From Neisseria weixii (GTDB lineage: Bacteria; Pseudomonadota; Gammaproteobacteria; Burkholderiales; Neisseriaceae), in NCBI RefSeq assembly GCF_002327085.1, contig NZ_CP023429.1, positions 496,001-560,000 on the forward strand: DNA of 64,000 nt. The letters are read 5' to 3'. Each line of letters begins with the position of its first letter. Position 1 is the stretch's first letter. Below, piece after piece: positions 1-8,771 of this stretch. Below the pieces are notes generated by a model. The model did no database searches. It had not been told where the DNA came from and saw nothing but the letters and a program-made list of their open reading frames with translations. The position numbers were made by a program, and so were the translations under genes.

Positions 1-276
1 TGTCCGCTGGCGCAGGCGGGTGATTTGCAGGACGATTTGCTGCGCCACCCGGCTGTTCGCCAGGTGGCGGCTGAGCTCAATATCAGCGTGTATCAAGTGT
101 TGCTGTGTTTTACTTTGGCGCAGTCAAACATGGTATCGATTCCGCGCACCGGCAAAACGGCGCATATGAAAGAATTGGTCGATTGCTTGGATATTTGTTT
201 GTCGCCCGAGCAATATGCGGTTTTGGACGAAGCCTATCCGGCACCACAATGGCGCGTACCGTTGGATATTCAATAA
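1..276 (+). CDS. Aldo/keto reductase, C-terminal fragment cut by the window edge
   Basis: An open frame runs from base 1 to a TAA at 274-276, giving about 91 residues without their start. The text fits the C-terminal third of an aldo/keto reductase: a CPLAQAG stretch (the usual S/C-PL-A...G loop), a helix with VAAELNISVYQVLL, then SIPRTGK, which matches the family's NADPH-phosphate-binding IP(K/R)T/S segment, and a final helix. Members are NADPH-dependent oxidoreductases of aldehydes and ketones in the cytoplasm. The substrate cannot be told from this piece. It converges on hisD, and the two share the hairpin at 288-336. Confidence 0.8.
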   Translation, partial: CPLAQAGDLQDDLLRHPAVRQVAAELNISVYQVLLCFTLAQSNMVSIPRTGKTAHMKELVDCLDICLSPEQYAVLDEAYPAPQWRVPLDIQ

Positions 277-287
277 TCAAAAGATTT

Positions 288-336
288 AATAATAAAGGCC
301 GTCTGAAACATTCATTTTCAGACGGCCTTTATTATT
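288..336. terminator. Bidirectional DUS hairpin between the reductase gene and hisD
   Basis: Two 20-base arms (288-307 and 317-336) are perfect reverse complements, each containing a 12-mer AGGCCGTCTGAA, with a 9-base loop. The outer AATAATAAA/TTTATTATT gives a T-rich tail in both directions. This is the common neisserial arrangement in which paired uptake sequences double as a terminator for converging genes. Confidence 0.85.
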
Positions 337-343
337 GACACCA

Positions 344-1635
344 TCAATCTTTCAAACGGAATTCGGCCGCGCGCGCATGGGCGGTGAGCATTTCGCCGTG
401 TGCCAAAATGCTGGCGGTTTTGCCCAGTTTTTGCGCGCCCGCTTCGGATACCTGAATCAGGCTCGAGCGTTTTTGGAAATCGTAGGTGCCCAAGGGCGAC
501 GAGAAACGGGCGGTGCGGCTGGTGGGCAGCACGTGGTTGGGGCCGGCGCAATAGTCGCCCAAGCTCTCGCTGGTGTATCTGCCCATAAAAATCGCGCCGG
601 CATGGCGGATTTTCTTCGCCCATTGATCGGCGTTTTCCACCGATAATTCCAAGTGTTCGGGCGCAATATAGTTGGCGATTTCGCAGGCTTCGTCCAAATC
701 TTTTGTCAACACAAACGCACCGCGGTTGCCCAGCGAGGCTTCGATAATGTCGCGGCGCGGCATTTCTTCAATCAGTTTGTCCATCGCCGTTTTCACTTCG
801 TCCAAATACGTTTGTGAAGTGGCAATCAGAATGGCTTGGGCGATTTCGTCGTGTTCGGCCTGGCTGAACAAATCCATCGCCACCCAATCGGCGGGCGTGC
901 TGCCGTCGGCAATCACCAGAATTTCAGACGGCCCGGCCACCATGTCTATGCCCACCACGCCGAACACGCGGCGTTTGGCGGCGGCCACAAAAGCATTGCC
1001 GGGGCCGGTGATTTTATCGACCTGCGGCACGGTTTCGGTGCCGTAAGCCAGCGCGGTCACGGCTTGCGCGCCGCCAATAGTAAACACTTTGGTTACGCCC
1101 GCCACATAAGCCGCCGCCAGCACAATGTCGTTGCGTTCGCCTTTCGGGGTCGGCACCACCATGATGATTTCTGGCACGCCGGCCACGTGCGCGGGCATGG
1201 CGTTCATAATCACCGAGCTGGGATAGGCCGCTTTGCCGCCGGGCACATAAATGCCGACGCGGTCGAGCGCGGTGATTTGCTGGCCCAACAGCGTGCCGTC
1301 TTCATCGGTGTATGTCCACGATTCCAGTTTTTGGCGTTGGTGGTAGCTTTCCACGCGCGCGGCGGCGGTTTTCAAGGCCGTCTGAACATTTTCGGGCAGG
1401 CGTTCGAAGGCGTTTTTCAAATCTTCTTGGCTTAAGGTTAAATCGGCGAAGGTTTGTGCCGCCGTGCCGTCGAATTTATTGGTGTATTCGATTACAGCCG
1501 CATCGCCGCGCTTTTGCACGTCGGCGCAGATGTCGGCCACGATTTGGTCGATTTTCGGGTCTTGCGCGGTTTCAAAAGCCAGCAGCGCTTTGAGTTCGGC
1601 TTGGAAATCGGGGATTGGGTGTTGAGGTATTTCAT
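344..1635 (-). pseudogene. hisD: Histidinol dehydrogenase (hisD) with a single-base frameshift near its start
   Basis: The product oxidises L-histidinol to L-histidine in two NAD-dependent steps, the last steps of histidine synthesis. The long frame (344-1540) shows conserved HisD segments such as [34 protein letters not shown] and AGPNHVLPT, but it starts only at a GTG in mid-helix. The natural ATG at 1635 (MKYLNTQ...) is in another frame. The frames join at a CCCC run (plus-strand G4 at 1610-1613): a fifth C would restore a 430-residue protein, the normal length. Either the sequence has lost a base or the gene is inactive. The intact hisG nearby and the otherwise undamaged frame favour a recent mutation or a read error. 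Confidence 0.85.
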
Positions 1636-1699
1636 GTTTATCCTATTCTGTTGATCTATTGCGTAATTTTTACATTTTGGGCAAACGTTTTTCCTTCGC

Positions 1700-2163
1700 A
1701 GCCGAAGAACTCTATCCAACCTGTATGTATACTTCAAATCGCTCTTGATACGGATGTATGCCCAAATGTTTCAGGATTAAAGTCTGAGTCAGCTTGCTTA
1801 AATACGGGAACATACTTTGACTAATTCCGGCTTTCTTTCAGAATCAGCATATTGGCTGATAATGCTTTGGACTATACGGATAAAGCGCCTGTCACTTTGA
1901 CGACGGACAAAAAACTATGACTATTGTTTTTTTGTTTTAATTCCAGTAATGGTAGGCTGTGAATTAAATCGGTCAGCTTTGGAAAACCATCGCTACGTTG
2001 ATCGAAGTCTGGGCTGATTTTACGAATATAATTACCTACGGCAGCCACTGCTCCAGTCCCCATAAATTCGTTTAACACTGACAATGCCGTATTGGGCAAT
2101 TTCTGTAAGTAGCGGCTCAATAATATTTGAATTGGCATTGTCAGCAGTAATTAAAACAACTGG
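1700..2163 (-). pseudogene. Remnant of a NYN-LOTUS (OST-HTH) domain protein
   Basis: Three degraded pieces of one gene are visible on the minus strand. In frame 2163-2032, without a start codon, lies VVLITADNAN followed by TEIAQYG and VKRIYGDW, the opening of a NYN nuclease domain with its first acidic residues. The text then jumps, after an apparent internal deletion and a change of frame, into AVGNYIRKISPDFDQRS and KLTDLIHSLPLLELK (frame 1872-2138), a typical LOTUS/OST-HTH domain. Farther downstream (about 1815-1745), SDFNPETFG looks like a second LOTUS copy. NYN-LOTUS proteins are presumed RNases with an RNA-binding tail. Nothing here can make a working protein. It separates hisG from hisD. 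Confidence 0.7.
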
Positions 2164-2213
2164 TTTTTGTTATATATTTTGATTGCTGTCCTTTTAAGGC
2201 CGTCTGAAAAATA

Positions 2214-2870
2214 TTATTTTCCGCCGTTTACCGCGCCGGAAAAGGCTTGGATAATCGGCTCAAGCAGGGTGTGTTTGGTTTTCAGTGCAGCTTTGTTGAC
2301 CACCAAGCGGCTGGAAATATCGACGATGTGTTCCACGGCTTCAAGATTGTTGGCTCTGAGCGTGCCGCCGGTGGAAACCAAATCGACAATCGCATCGCTC
2401 AAACCAACCAGCGGCGCAAGTTCCATCGAGCCGTAAAGTTTGATGATGTCGACGTGAACACCTTTGGCGGAGAAATGTTCCGCCGCGATATTCGGGTATT
2501 TGGTAGCAATGCGTAAACGGCTGCCAGGATGGGAAACGCTTTTGTAATCAAAGCCTTTACGCACGGCAACCATCATGCGGCATTTGGCAATCTGTAAATC
2601 GAGCGGCTGATATAAACCGTCGCCGCCGTGTTCGATTAAGACGTCTTTGCCGCCAATGCCGAAATCGGCCGCGCCGTATTGTACATAAGTTGGCACGTCG
2701 CTTGCGCGTACAATCACCAAACGAATATTGTCGTGATTGGTGCCGATGATGAGTTTGCGTGATTCTTCAGGGCTTTCGGTTGGGACGATACCGGCAGCAG
2801 CCAGCAAGGGAAGGGTTTCTTCAAAAATCCGGCCTTTGGAGAGGGCAATGGTTAATGCGTTGTCAGTCAT
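2214..2870 (-). CDS. hisG: ATP phosphoribosyltransferase, short form (HisG)
   Basis: This enzyme catalyses the first step of histidine synthesis, joining ATP and PRPP to phosphoribosyl-ATP. The protein is 218 residues with [15 protein letters not shown] at the start, the [18 protein letters not shown] block and a [14 protein letters not shown] segment that binds the PRPP phosphates. It lacks the C-terminal regulatory domain of long HisG, so, as in other short forms, it should need a HisZ partner, which is not in this window. I chose the ATG at 2870 ([14 protein letters not shown]) because the frame's earlier start (3029) would prefix 53 residues that read through a DUS hairpin and the end of the next gene. 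Confidence 0.95.
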   Translation of the reverse strand: MTDNALTIALSKGRIFEETLPLLAAAGIVPTESPEESRKLIIGTNHDNIRLVIVRASDVPTYVQYGAADFGIGGKDVLIEHGGDGLYQPLDLQIAKCRMMVAVRKGFDYKSVSHPGSRLRIATKYPNIAAEHFSAKGVHVDIIKLYGSMELAPLVGLSDAIVDLVSTGGTLRANNLEAVEHIVDISSRLVVNKAALKTKHTLLEPIIQAFSGAVNGGK

Positions 2871-2908
2871 TGTGGGTTCTGTTCTGTTTGGGGGTGTATG
2901 GATAGCGA

Positions 2909-2940
2909 AAGGCCGTCTGAAAAAAGTTTTCAGACGGCAT
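2909..2940. terminator. DUS inverted pair downstream of the Sco1 gene
   Basis: AGGCCGTCTGAA at 2910-2921 faces TTCAGACGGCAT at 2929-2940. One arm is the AG dialect and the other the AT dialect. It lies four bases beyond the Sco1 stop, between that gene and hisG. Confidence 0.75.
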
Positions 2941-2943
2941 GGA

Positions 2944-3618
2944 TTATAATAAAGTGCGAATGTCGGCGGCAACGGCATCAGGCTCGGTGCCGTATGGGGA
3001 AAAGATGGCAACTTCGCCTTCTTTATCAATTAGATACGCGCCTGAGGTGTGGTCGACCAGATAGTTGGTGCTGTCTTCTTTTTGGTTGACTTTGGCAGAT
3101 ACCACGCGGTATTGCTGCTTAATCAACGGCAGGGCTTGGCCTTCGGTGGCGGTAATGCCGATGAAATCAGGGTGGAATTGTTTGGCGTATTTGCCGATCA
3201 GCTCCGGCGTGTCGCGTTCAGGGTCAACACTGGCGAATACGACTTTGACGTTTTTGGCATCGTCCCCCAGTTGTTTTAAAGTGTCGCTGTAGGTCAGCAA
3301 TTCAGTCGGGCAAACGTCAGGGCAGTGGGTGTAACCAAATGAGAGCACCACCACATTGCCTTTCAAATCGCTTAATTTAAATGGCTTGCCGTCCCCATCG
3401 GTCATTTCAAAATCGCCGCCGATGTCTTCTTTGCGCATATCGGTGCCGTTGATTTGACCCGGCACAACCGCTTTTCCGGCAGGTGCGGCTTTGGCGCTTT
3501 GTGCAGTAGAAGCAGGCGCTTCAGGTGCTTTGGGTGCAGCTTCTTCTTTAGGTTGGCACGCAGCCAGAGCAGCTAAGGTAAAAACGCTGAATACAAATTT
3601 TTTGGCTGTGATGGGCAT
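2944..3618 (-). CDS. Sco1/SenC/PrrC-family copper lipoprotein
   Basis: The protein has 224 residues: a signal peptide with lipobox LAAC (Cys21), an Ala/Pro/Lys-rich linker to about residue 55, then a thioredoxin-fold Sco domain. The copper ligands are in place, CPDVC (Cys99 and Cys103) and a distal His190 in [11 protein letters not shown]. Sco proteins deliver copper to, or keep reduced, the CuA site of respiratory enzymes. Here the protein would be tethered in the envelope facing the periplasm. The nos cluster 7 kb away contains another CuA protein, NosZ, but a functional link is only inference. The downstream hairpin and separate spacing suggest a single-gene transcript. Confidence 0.93.
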   Translation of the reverse strand: MPITAKKFVFSVFTLAALAACQPKEEAAPKAPEAPASTAQSAKAAPAGKAVVPGQINGTDMRKEDIGGDFEMTDGDGKPFKLSDLKGNVVVLSFGYTHCPDVCPTELLTYSDTLKQLGDDAKNVKVVFASVDPERDTPELIGKYAKQFHPDFIGITATEGQALPLIKQQYRVVSAKVNQKEDSTNYLVDHTSGAYLIDKEGEVAIFSPYGTEPDAVAADIRTLL

Positions 3619-3873
3619 GGTATTCTCCGATTTGGTTTAGTAATTGGTGAAACAACATATCCGTATCTTAACGCTTTTGCCCGCTGAAATGTAGCAGTTT
3701 ATAGAGAATTTTATAGAAAATTTATCAAAAATTGATCTATTTTGATCTATTTTAATGATAGATGCGCATTTGGGCTGCGTATAAGCGTCGAATAAAATTT
3801 TCATTTGATAAATATAATTTCATTTTTAATCAATAAATTGTCATTTAATTGTCAAAAAAATCATTCGAAGCAC

Positions 3874-3901
3874 TTTACAAGTTTTTTATGCCGGCTATAA
3901 T
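3874..3901 (+). promoter_or_regulatory. Promoter of the tRNA-Leu gene
   Basis: TTTACA (3874-3879) and a perfect TATAAT (3896-3901) are separated by 16 bases and end 15 bases before the mature tRNA. The rest of the gap 3619-3873 is AT-rich and shows no gene. Confidence 0.75.
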
Positions 3902-3916
3902 AGCGACTTCTTCACC

Positions 3917-4000
3917 GCCCAGGTGGCGAAATTGGTAGACGCAGGGACTCAAAATCCCCCGCCGCAAGGTGTGTCGGTTCGAGTCCGACCCTGGGCACCA
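3917..4000 (+). tRNA. tRNA-Leu(CAA)
   Basis: The acceptor arms GCCCAGG and CCTGGGC pair fully, with discriminator A and an encoded CCA end at 3998-4000. The anticodon loop CTCAAAA gives anticodon CAA, reading UUG. The long variable arm expected of class II tRNA-Leu is present, and the T arm contains GGTTCGAGTCC. The first anticodon-stem pair is an A-C mismatch. An IS1016-type element sits about 66 bases downstream. Confidence 0.95.
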
Positions 4001-4020
4001 AATTCTGGAAACGGTCGCTT

Positions 4021-4722
4021 TTAAGCGGCCGTTCTTGTTTTTGCGTTATAAAAACATAATATTTTAGGGGCTGTACTAGATAACAAGAATAAATTCTGCT
4101 TTACTAATTGTTTTAAAATAGAAATTTGAACTTTTATTTCAATGTGGTTAAAATGCCATTCACATTCCTTCAAATACAGCCCAAAATGTTCTTTGGGAAT
4201 GCCGTTAAACTTACGTAAGCGGCGTTTTGCCTGATTCCAAAAGTTCTCAATTCCGTTGATGTGATTTTGCCGATCAGCAAAGTGAGTGCTGTGATTGATG
4301 CGAAAGTGGCTAAACTCACTCACATCAAGTACGTCATAGCTTTTGTAACAATCAGTGTAAACAATACTGTCAGGCTTTACTTGCTCACGTATTACCGGCA
4401 ATAAAGTATTGGGCACGGCAACGGTGCAAACCTTGCCGTTGCGCTTCAGAAGCCCGAATACAGCGACTTTGCCGGCTGCACCGCGACCGCGTTTGTCTTT
4501 GCGCTGTCCGCCAAAACAGCTTTCATCAACTTCTACTCCGCCATCAGACATTTCCGGATGCGGGCTGTTATGGAAAATCAGTACGCGCAAACGATGAAAG
4601 CAATAGGCTGCCGTGTTTTTATTAACACCGGCTAATTGAGCTGCAGTACGGGCAGTAACACCCGCAATAAACAGTTCAATTAGTTTGTTTTGCTTGTACT
4701 GACTTAAACGGCTTCTTCTCAT
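4021..4722 (-). CDS. IS1016-type transposase whose frame runs out through the element's inverted repeat
   Basis: The protein has 233 residues. An N-terminal helix-turn-helix region is followed by the IS1595-family DDE core: GVEVDESCFGG, VYTDCYKSYDV, and NHINGIENFWNQAKRRLRKF carrying the last acidic residue. It should cut and join the element's ends. The open frame does not stop inside the element. The last 20 or so residues are encoded by the inverted repeat (SSTAPK) and by host sequence beyond it, so the normal stop has been lost. The segment between VPNT and PVIREQ also looks a few residues shorter than in relatives I recall. Activity is therefore doubtful. Confidence 0.88.
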   Translation of the reverse strand: MRRSRLSQYKQNKLIELFIAGVTARTAAQLAGVNKNTAAYCFHRLRVLIFHNSPHPEMSDGGVEVDESCFGGQRKDKRGRGAAGKVAVFGLLKRNGKVCTVAVPNTLLPVIREQVKPDSIVYTDCYKSYDVLDVSEFSHFRINHSTHFADRQNHINGIENFWNQAKRRLRKFNGIPKEHFGLYLKECEWHFNHIEIKVQISILKQLVKQNLFLLSSTAPKILCFYNAKTRTAA

Positions 4723-4774
4723 AGGGATTATTCTAACTTGAAATTAGATTTCCCTAGTTATCTAGTACAGCCCT
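4066..4774 (-). mobile_element. IS1016-type insertion sequence (IS1595 family)
   Basis: The ends are inverted repeats: AGGGGCTGTACTAGATAAC at 4066-4084 and its complement at 4756-4774, one G shorter in the right copy. The bases ATATTTT(A) occur directly outside both ends (4059-4066 and 4775-4782), consistent with a 7-8 bp target duplication. The element is about 0.7 kb with one transposase gene, as expected for the group. It lies between a tRNA-Leu gene and the dispersin-like gene. Confidence 0.85.
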
Positions 4775-4858
4775 ATATTTTATTTCATCATTATTTTTGG
4801 GAGTGGCATTCATTTGCCAGCGGGAAATCTGTCAAATTTTATTTCCACGGATTTCATC

Positions 4859-6037
4859 ATGAAAAAACAATTCTCTACTTTGTGGTCATTGCTGCAAAGA
4901 TTCTTTTTATATTTAATCATGGCTTGTTTATTATTGGCCAATGCCGGCTGCGGTAGTTCTTCATTGCATGTGGCTGCTTTGCCGGTACAAGTCAAACATA
5001 ATGGCCTGATGCTGGATAACGCGCGCCGTTATTATTCGGTGGCGGTGATCAAGCAATATATCGACACGCTCGCTGAAAATGGTGGCGGTTTTCTACATCT
5101 GCATTTTTCCGATCATGAGAACTATGGATTGGAAAGTGAGTTGTTGAATCAAAAAGCAGTGGATGCAGACGTTTCAGACGGCCTTTACCGCAATCCGCAA
5201 ACCGGCAAACTTTTTTTGAGCGATGCGCAGTTGGGCGAAATTGTGGCCTATGCGCATGAAAAGAAGATTGAATTGATACCGGAGTTGGGTAGTCCGAACC
5301 ATATGAACGGTATTTTTACGCTACTCACGCATCATCGCGGCGCAGATTATGTGCGGTCGATCAAATCAAAGGTGGTGGATGATGAAATCGACATTACTAA
5401 TCCGCAAAGTATCGCTTTGGTTGAATCCTTAATGGCGGAAGTGATGGCTAAATTCCCGTACAGCAAACGTTTTCATATCGGTGGTGATGAGTTCGGCTAC
5501 AGCGTAGAAAGTCATCCTGAGTTTGTTGCTTATGTAAACCGGCTGGCTGATTTTCTCAATCGCAGAGGTTGGAAAACCCAGATGTGGAATGATGGTTTGA
5601 TTAAGCAAAGTTTGACCGATTTAAACCGACAAATTGAAGTGACCTATTGGAGCTACGACGGGAATGCGCAAGATAAAACGGAACGTAGTAAACGCCGCAA
5701 TCTGCGTGCCAGTATGCCGGAATTGATTGAAGCCGGTTTTAAAGTGTGGAACTACAATTCCTATTATCTTTATTTTATCCCCGGCCCGGATGTCGGTTCT
5801 TCGCACGATACCGATTACGCCATTCGTGATGTCGAGCAGCATTGGAACTTAGGTGTGTGGGATGATGCCAACAGTAAAAACGCCTTATCTCAATCGCAAC
5901 AACAAGCGATAGGCGGAGCGGCTTTGGCGGTGTGGGGCGAGCATTCCGATTCATTAAGCGGCCAAGACGTGTTTAGCCGTACGGAAAAATTATTGAAAGC
6001 TGTGTTGGCTAAGGCGAATCGTCGCAATCATGATTAA
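4859..6037 (+). CDS. dspB: Dispersin B-like beta-N-acetylhexosaminidase lipoprotein (GH20)
   Basis: Dispersin B cleaves the beta-1,6 bonds of poly-N-acetylglucosamine (PNAG), loosening biofilm. The 392-residue protein starts at ATG 4859, has a hydrophobic signal ending in a lipobox (ANAGC, Cys31), then a single GH20 barrel. Close matches to dispersin include HFSDHENYG, LIPELGSPNHM, DDEIDIT, HIGGDEFGYS with the catalytic Asp210-Glu211 pair, MWNDGLIK, YWSYDG and NYNSYYLY. The original dispersin is secreted, but here the Cys predicts an envelope anchor. The window also holds pgaABCD (20-26 kb), whose product is this enzyme's substrate. The gene stands alone, following the IS1016 element and ending in a DUS hairpin. 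Confidence 0.93.
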   Translation: MKKQFSTLWSLLQRFFLYLIMACLLLANAGCGSSSLHVAALPVQVKHNGLMLDNARRYYSVAVIKQYIDTLAENGGGFLHLHFSDHENYGLESELLNQKAVDADVSDGLYRNPQTGKLFLSDAQLGEIVAYAHEKKIELIPELGSPNHMNGIFTLLTHHRGADYVRSIKSKVVDDEIDITNPQSIALVESLMAEVMAKFPYSKRFHIGGDEFGYSVESHPEFVAYVNRLADFLNRRGWKTQMWNDGLIKQSLTDLNRQIEVTYWSYDGNAQDKTERSKRRNLRASMPELIEAGFKVWNYNSYYLYFIPGPDVGSSHDTDYAIRDVEQHWNLGVWDDANSKNALSQSQQQAIGGAALAVWGEHSDSLSGQDVFSRTEKLLKAVLAKANRRNHD

Positions 6038-6039
6038 TA

Positions 6040-6080
6040 AACAGGCCGTCTGAAAATTTAAAAATTTCAGACGGCCTGTT
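6040..6080 (+). terminator. DUS hairpin terminator after dspB
   Basis: The arms around AGGCCGTCTGAA (6043-6054) and its complement (6065-6076) extend outward by AAC/GTT and inward by AT-rich pairs. It starts three bases after the dspB stop. Confidence 0.85.
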
Positions 6081-6378
6081 ATTATCCTTTGAGTGTTTAT
6101 TCAAACTGTAGACAATTACGGTATGACAATTAGAAAAGTATAGCCGATTTGTGGATATTTATTTTATAAAAATCAAACAGTAATTAAATTTAATAAAAAT
6201 AATGTTAAAAGACGAAAATTTTGTCTTGCCTGAAAACGCAGATTAGGTTATCGTTGGGCTTCTTCATTTTCATAAACTCTGAGCCTTAATCCAATTGTCC
6301 GAACGGATTGGCTGTCGTCGTGTCCTAGCAATGTGCGTACCCTAAACCGCTACTTGATAGGCTTGCATTACAGGTGCT

Positions 6379-6408
6379 GTGACGAAGCTGCTGTTGCTGT
6401 TGGTTTAA
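6379..6408 (+). promoter_or_regulatory. Possible leucine-rich leader peptide ahead of ilvI
   Basis: A nine-codon frame starting at GTG reads M-T-K-L-L-L-L-L-V and stops 21 bases before ilvI. AGG lies a few bases before the GTG. A run of five Leu codons and a Val ahead of branched-chain amino acid genes recalls attenuator leaders. However, no terminator hairpin fits in the short gap that follows, so control by classical attenuation is not shown. The rest of the 6081-6378 stretch holds one weak hairpin near 6290-6311 and no gene. Confidence 0.35.
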
Positions 6409-6429
6409 CGCCCTATAAAAGAGGTTGTT

Positions 6430-8214
6430 ATGCAATTATCAGGCGCACAAATCATTGTGCAAAGTCTCAAGGCAGAAGGCGTTGAATACGTTTTCGGCTA
6501 TCCGGGCGGCGCAGTTCTCGAAATCTACGATGCCATCTACCAGCTCAATAAATTCCAGCACATCCTGACCAGACACGAACAGGCAGCCGTTCATGCAGCC
6601 GATGCGTATGCGCGTACCAGCGGCAAGGTTGGCGTGGCTTTAGTGACATCCGGCCCTGGTGCGACCAACGCGGTGACCGGTATCGCTACGGCCTATTCGG
6701 ATTCGATTCCGATGGTTATCATCACCGGTCAGGTCGGTACGCCAGCCATCGGCAGCGATGCTTTTCAGGAAGTTGACACCATCGGCATTACCCGTCCGTG
6801 TGTGAAACACAATTTCTTGGTGACCGACATCAACGATTTGGCCAATACCATCAAAAAAGCGTTCCAAATCGCCGCCGGCGGCCGTCCCGGCCCCGTGGTA
6901 ATCGATGTGCCGAAAGACGTGACGCAGGCGATGGCAAAATTCAGCTATCCGCAAGAAGATATTTTCATCCGCTCTTATCAGCCGGTGGTGCAAGGTCACA
7001 CCGGTCAGATTAAAAAAGCGGTGCAGATGTTTGCTTCTGCCAAACGCCCGATTATCTATTTCGGCGGCGGTATCGTATTGGGTAATGCCAGCCAAGAGTT
7101 GGTCGAATTGGTACACGCTACCGGTGCGCCATGCGTCGGTACCTTAATGGGTTTGGGCGCAGTACCTTCCAGCGACCGTCAATATCTCGGCATGCTGGGC
7201 ATGCACGGTACCTACGAAGCCAACTTGGCCATGCAGGATGCCGATGTGGTGTTGGCCGTGGGTGCGCGCTTTGATGACCGCGTGGTGTCTGTGCCATCCA
7301 AATTCTTGGAAAAACCGAAAAAAATCATTCATGTCGATGTTGACCCGTCCAGTATTGCCAAGCGCGTTAAAGCCGATATTCCGATTGTGGGCGATGTGAA
7401 AAATGTATTGGCCGAAATGGTGTGCCTGGTGAACAAGCAGCAATCCGTACCGAGTCGCGAGCATTTGGATAAATGGTGGAAAAACATCGAATCATGGCGC
7501 AGTCGCGACTGCTTGTGGTTTGAACAAGACGAAGAAACCATCAAGCCGCAGTTTGTGGTGAAAAAATTGGCGGAAATCACCAATAATTCGGCCATTATTA
7601 CATCCGACGTGGGGCAGCACCAAATGTTTGCCGCCCAATATTACCCGTTTGAGCGTCCGCGCCAATGGTTGAATTCCGGCGGTTTGGGCACGATGGGTGT
7701 CGGTTTGCCTTATGCAATGGGTGCGAAACTGGCGGCACCGGAGCAGGATGTATTCTGTATCACCGGCGAAGGGTCGATTCAGATGAATATCCAAGAATTA
7801 TCGACCTGCTTCCAATATAAAATACCGCTTACCGTTGTGACCCTGAATAACGGTTATCTCGGTATGGTGCGCCAATGGCAGGAGCTTTACTACAGCAACC
7901 GCGAATCGGAAACTTATTTTGATTCATTGCCGGATTTTGTGAAGCTGGCTGAGGCTTACGGCCACGTGGGTATCCGTGTGACCAAGCCGTCTGAAGTGGA
8001 AGACGCGATTCGCCAAGCCCTGCAGCACAACCGCGAAGGTCGCTTGGTGTTTATGGATTTCATCACCGATAAAAAACAAAACGTGTTCCCGATGGTGGGC
8101 AACGGCAAAGGTCTTGATGAGATGGTGTTGCCGGTGCATATGCGCGAAACCAAAGCCGACAGCGACGTAAACGATGTTAACGATCGTGATTACGATACAA
8201 GGAGCGTGCCATGA
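6430..8214 (+). CDS. ilvI: Acetolactate synthase large subunit (ilvI/ilvB)
   Basis: This ThDP- and FAD-dependent enzyme condenses two pyruvates to acetolactate, or pyruvate with 2-oxobutyrate, the first shared step to valine, leucine and isoleucine. The 594-residue protein has the catalytic Glu50 in LTRHEQAAVHAADAYA, the central FAD domain, and a C-terminal ThDP domain with GEGSIQMNIQEL to TLNNGYLGMV. The metal motif is GEGS (447 is Glu) rather than the usual GDGS, a conservative change that may be normal for the genus. It ends in an ATGA overlap with ilvH, so the two subunits are translationally coupled. An AGAGG ribosome site precedes the ATG. Confidence 0.95.
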   Translation: MQLSGAQIIVQSLKAEGVEYVFGYPGGAVLEIYDAIYQLNKFQHILTRHEQAAVHAADAYARTSGKVGVALVTSGPGATNAVTGIATAYSDSIPMVIITGQVGTPAIGSDAFQEVDTIGITRPCVKHNFLVTDINDLANTIKKAFQIAAGGRPGPVVIDVPKDVTQAMAKFSYPQEDIFIRSYQPVVQGHTGQIKKAVQMFASAKRPIIYFGGGIVLGNASQELVELVHATGAPCVGTLMGLGAVPSSDRQYLGMLGMHGTYEANLAMQDADVVLAVGARFDDRVVSVPSKFLEKPKKIIHVDVDPSSIAKRVKADIPIVGDVKNVLAEMVCLVNKQQSVPSREHLDKWWKNIESWRSRDCLWFEQDEETIKPQFVVKKLAEITNNSAIITSDVGQHQMFAAQYYPFERPRQWLNSGGLGTMGVGLPYAMGAKLAAPEQDVFCITGEGSIQMNIQELSTCFQYKIPLTVVTLNNGYLGMVRQWQELYYSNRESETYFDSLPDFVKLAEAYGHVGIRVTKPSEVEDAIRQALQHNREGRLVFMDFITDKKQNVFPMVGNGKGLDEMVLPVHMRETKADSDVNDVNDRDYDTRSVP

Positions 8215-8702
8215 GACACATTTTGTCCATTCTGATGGAAAACGAATCCGGTGCGATGAGCCGTGTGGTCGGCCTGTTTTCAGCGCGCGACTACAACATC
8301 GATTCATTGTCGGTGGCTGCAACGGAAGACAAAACCTTGTCGCGCATGACCATCGTCACCCACGGTGACGACAGCGTGCTAGAGCAGATTACCAAGCAGT
8401 TGAACAAGCTGGTCGAAGTGATTAAAGTGGTCGATTTGAACGAAAGCCGTTTTGTCGAACGCGAATTGATGTTGGTGAAAGTGCGTGCTGCCGGCAAAGA
8501 CCGCGATGAATTTGTTCGCCTGACTGAGATTTACCGTGGTCATGTGGTTGACGTGACTGATCGCAGCTACACCATAGAAATCACCGGCTCCAGCGACAAA
8601 TTGGATTCTTTCTTAGAAACCGTAGGGCGCGCACAAATTTTGGAAACTGTACGCACGGGCGCAGCCGGTATTGGCCGCGGCGAACGTATTTTGAAAATTT
8701 GA
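8211..8702 (+). CDS. ilvH: Acetolactate synthase small regulatory subunit
   Basis: The 163-residue protein starts with MRHILSILMENESGAMSRVVGLFSARDYNI, the ACT domain that binds valine for feedback inhibition (shown here only to place the motif: ENESGAMSRV). A C-terminal ALS_ss domain follows, with VDVTDRSYTIEITG. It activates the large subunit and makes it valine sensitive. Its ATG overlaps the ilvI stop by four bases, and its length is normal for IlvH. Confidence 0.95.
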   Translation: MRHILSILMENESGAMSRVVGLFSARDYNIDSLSVAATEDKTLSRMTIVTHGDDSVLEQITKQLNKLVEVIKVVDLNESRFVERELMLVKVRAAGKDRDEFVRLTEIYRGHVVDVTDRSYTIEITGSSDKLDSFLETVGRAQILETVRTGAAGIGRGERILKI

Positions 8703-8771
8703 TACCATGCTTTTCAGACGGCCTGTTAAAAGATTCGAGGCCATCTGAAAGCCAATACACGAGAATTTGAG

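Noticed and set aside
288..336. Repeated palindromes that could be read as a CRISPR array
   Set aside because: They are inverted pairs of the uptake 12-mer scattered between genes. There are no evenly spaced direct repeats with spacers and no cas genes.
836..1435. Long plus-strand frame opposite hisD
   Set aside because: Its His/Arg/Gly-rich text is the antisense of a GC-rich gene. The minus strand carries clear HisD motifs throughout.
6202..6246. Fourteen-codon frame MLKDENFVLPENAD as the ilv leader peptide
   Set aside because: It lacks a run of Leu, Val or Ile codons and a following terminator. The mini-frame at 6379 is the better candidate.
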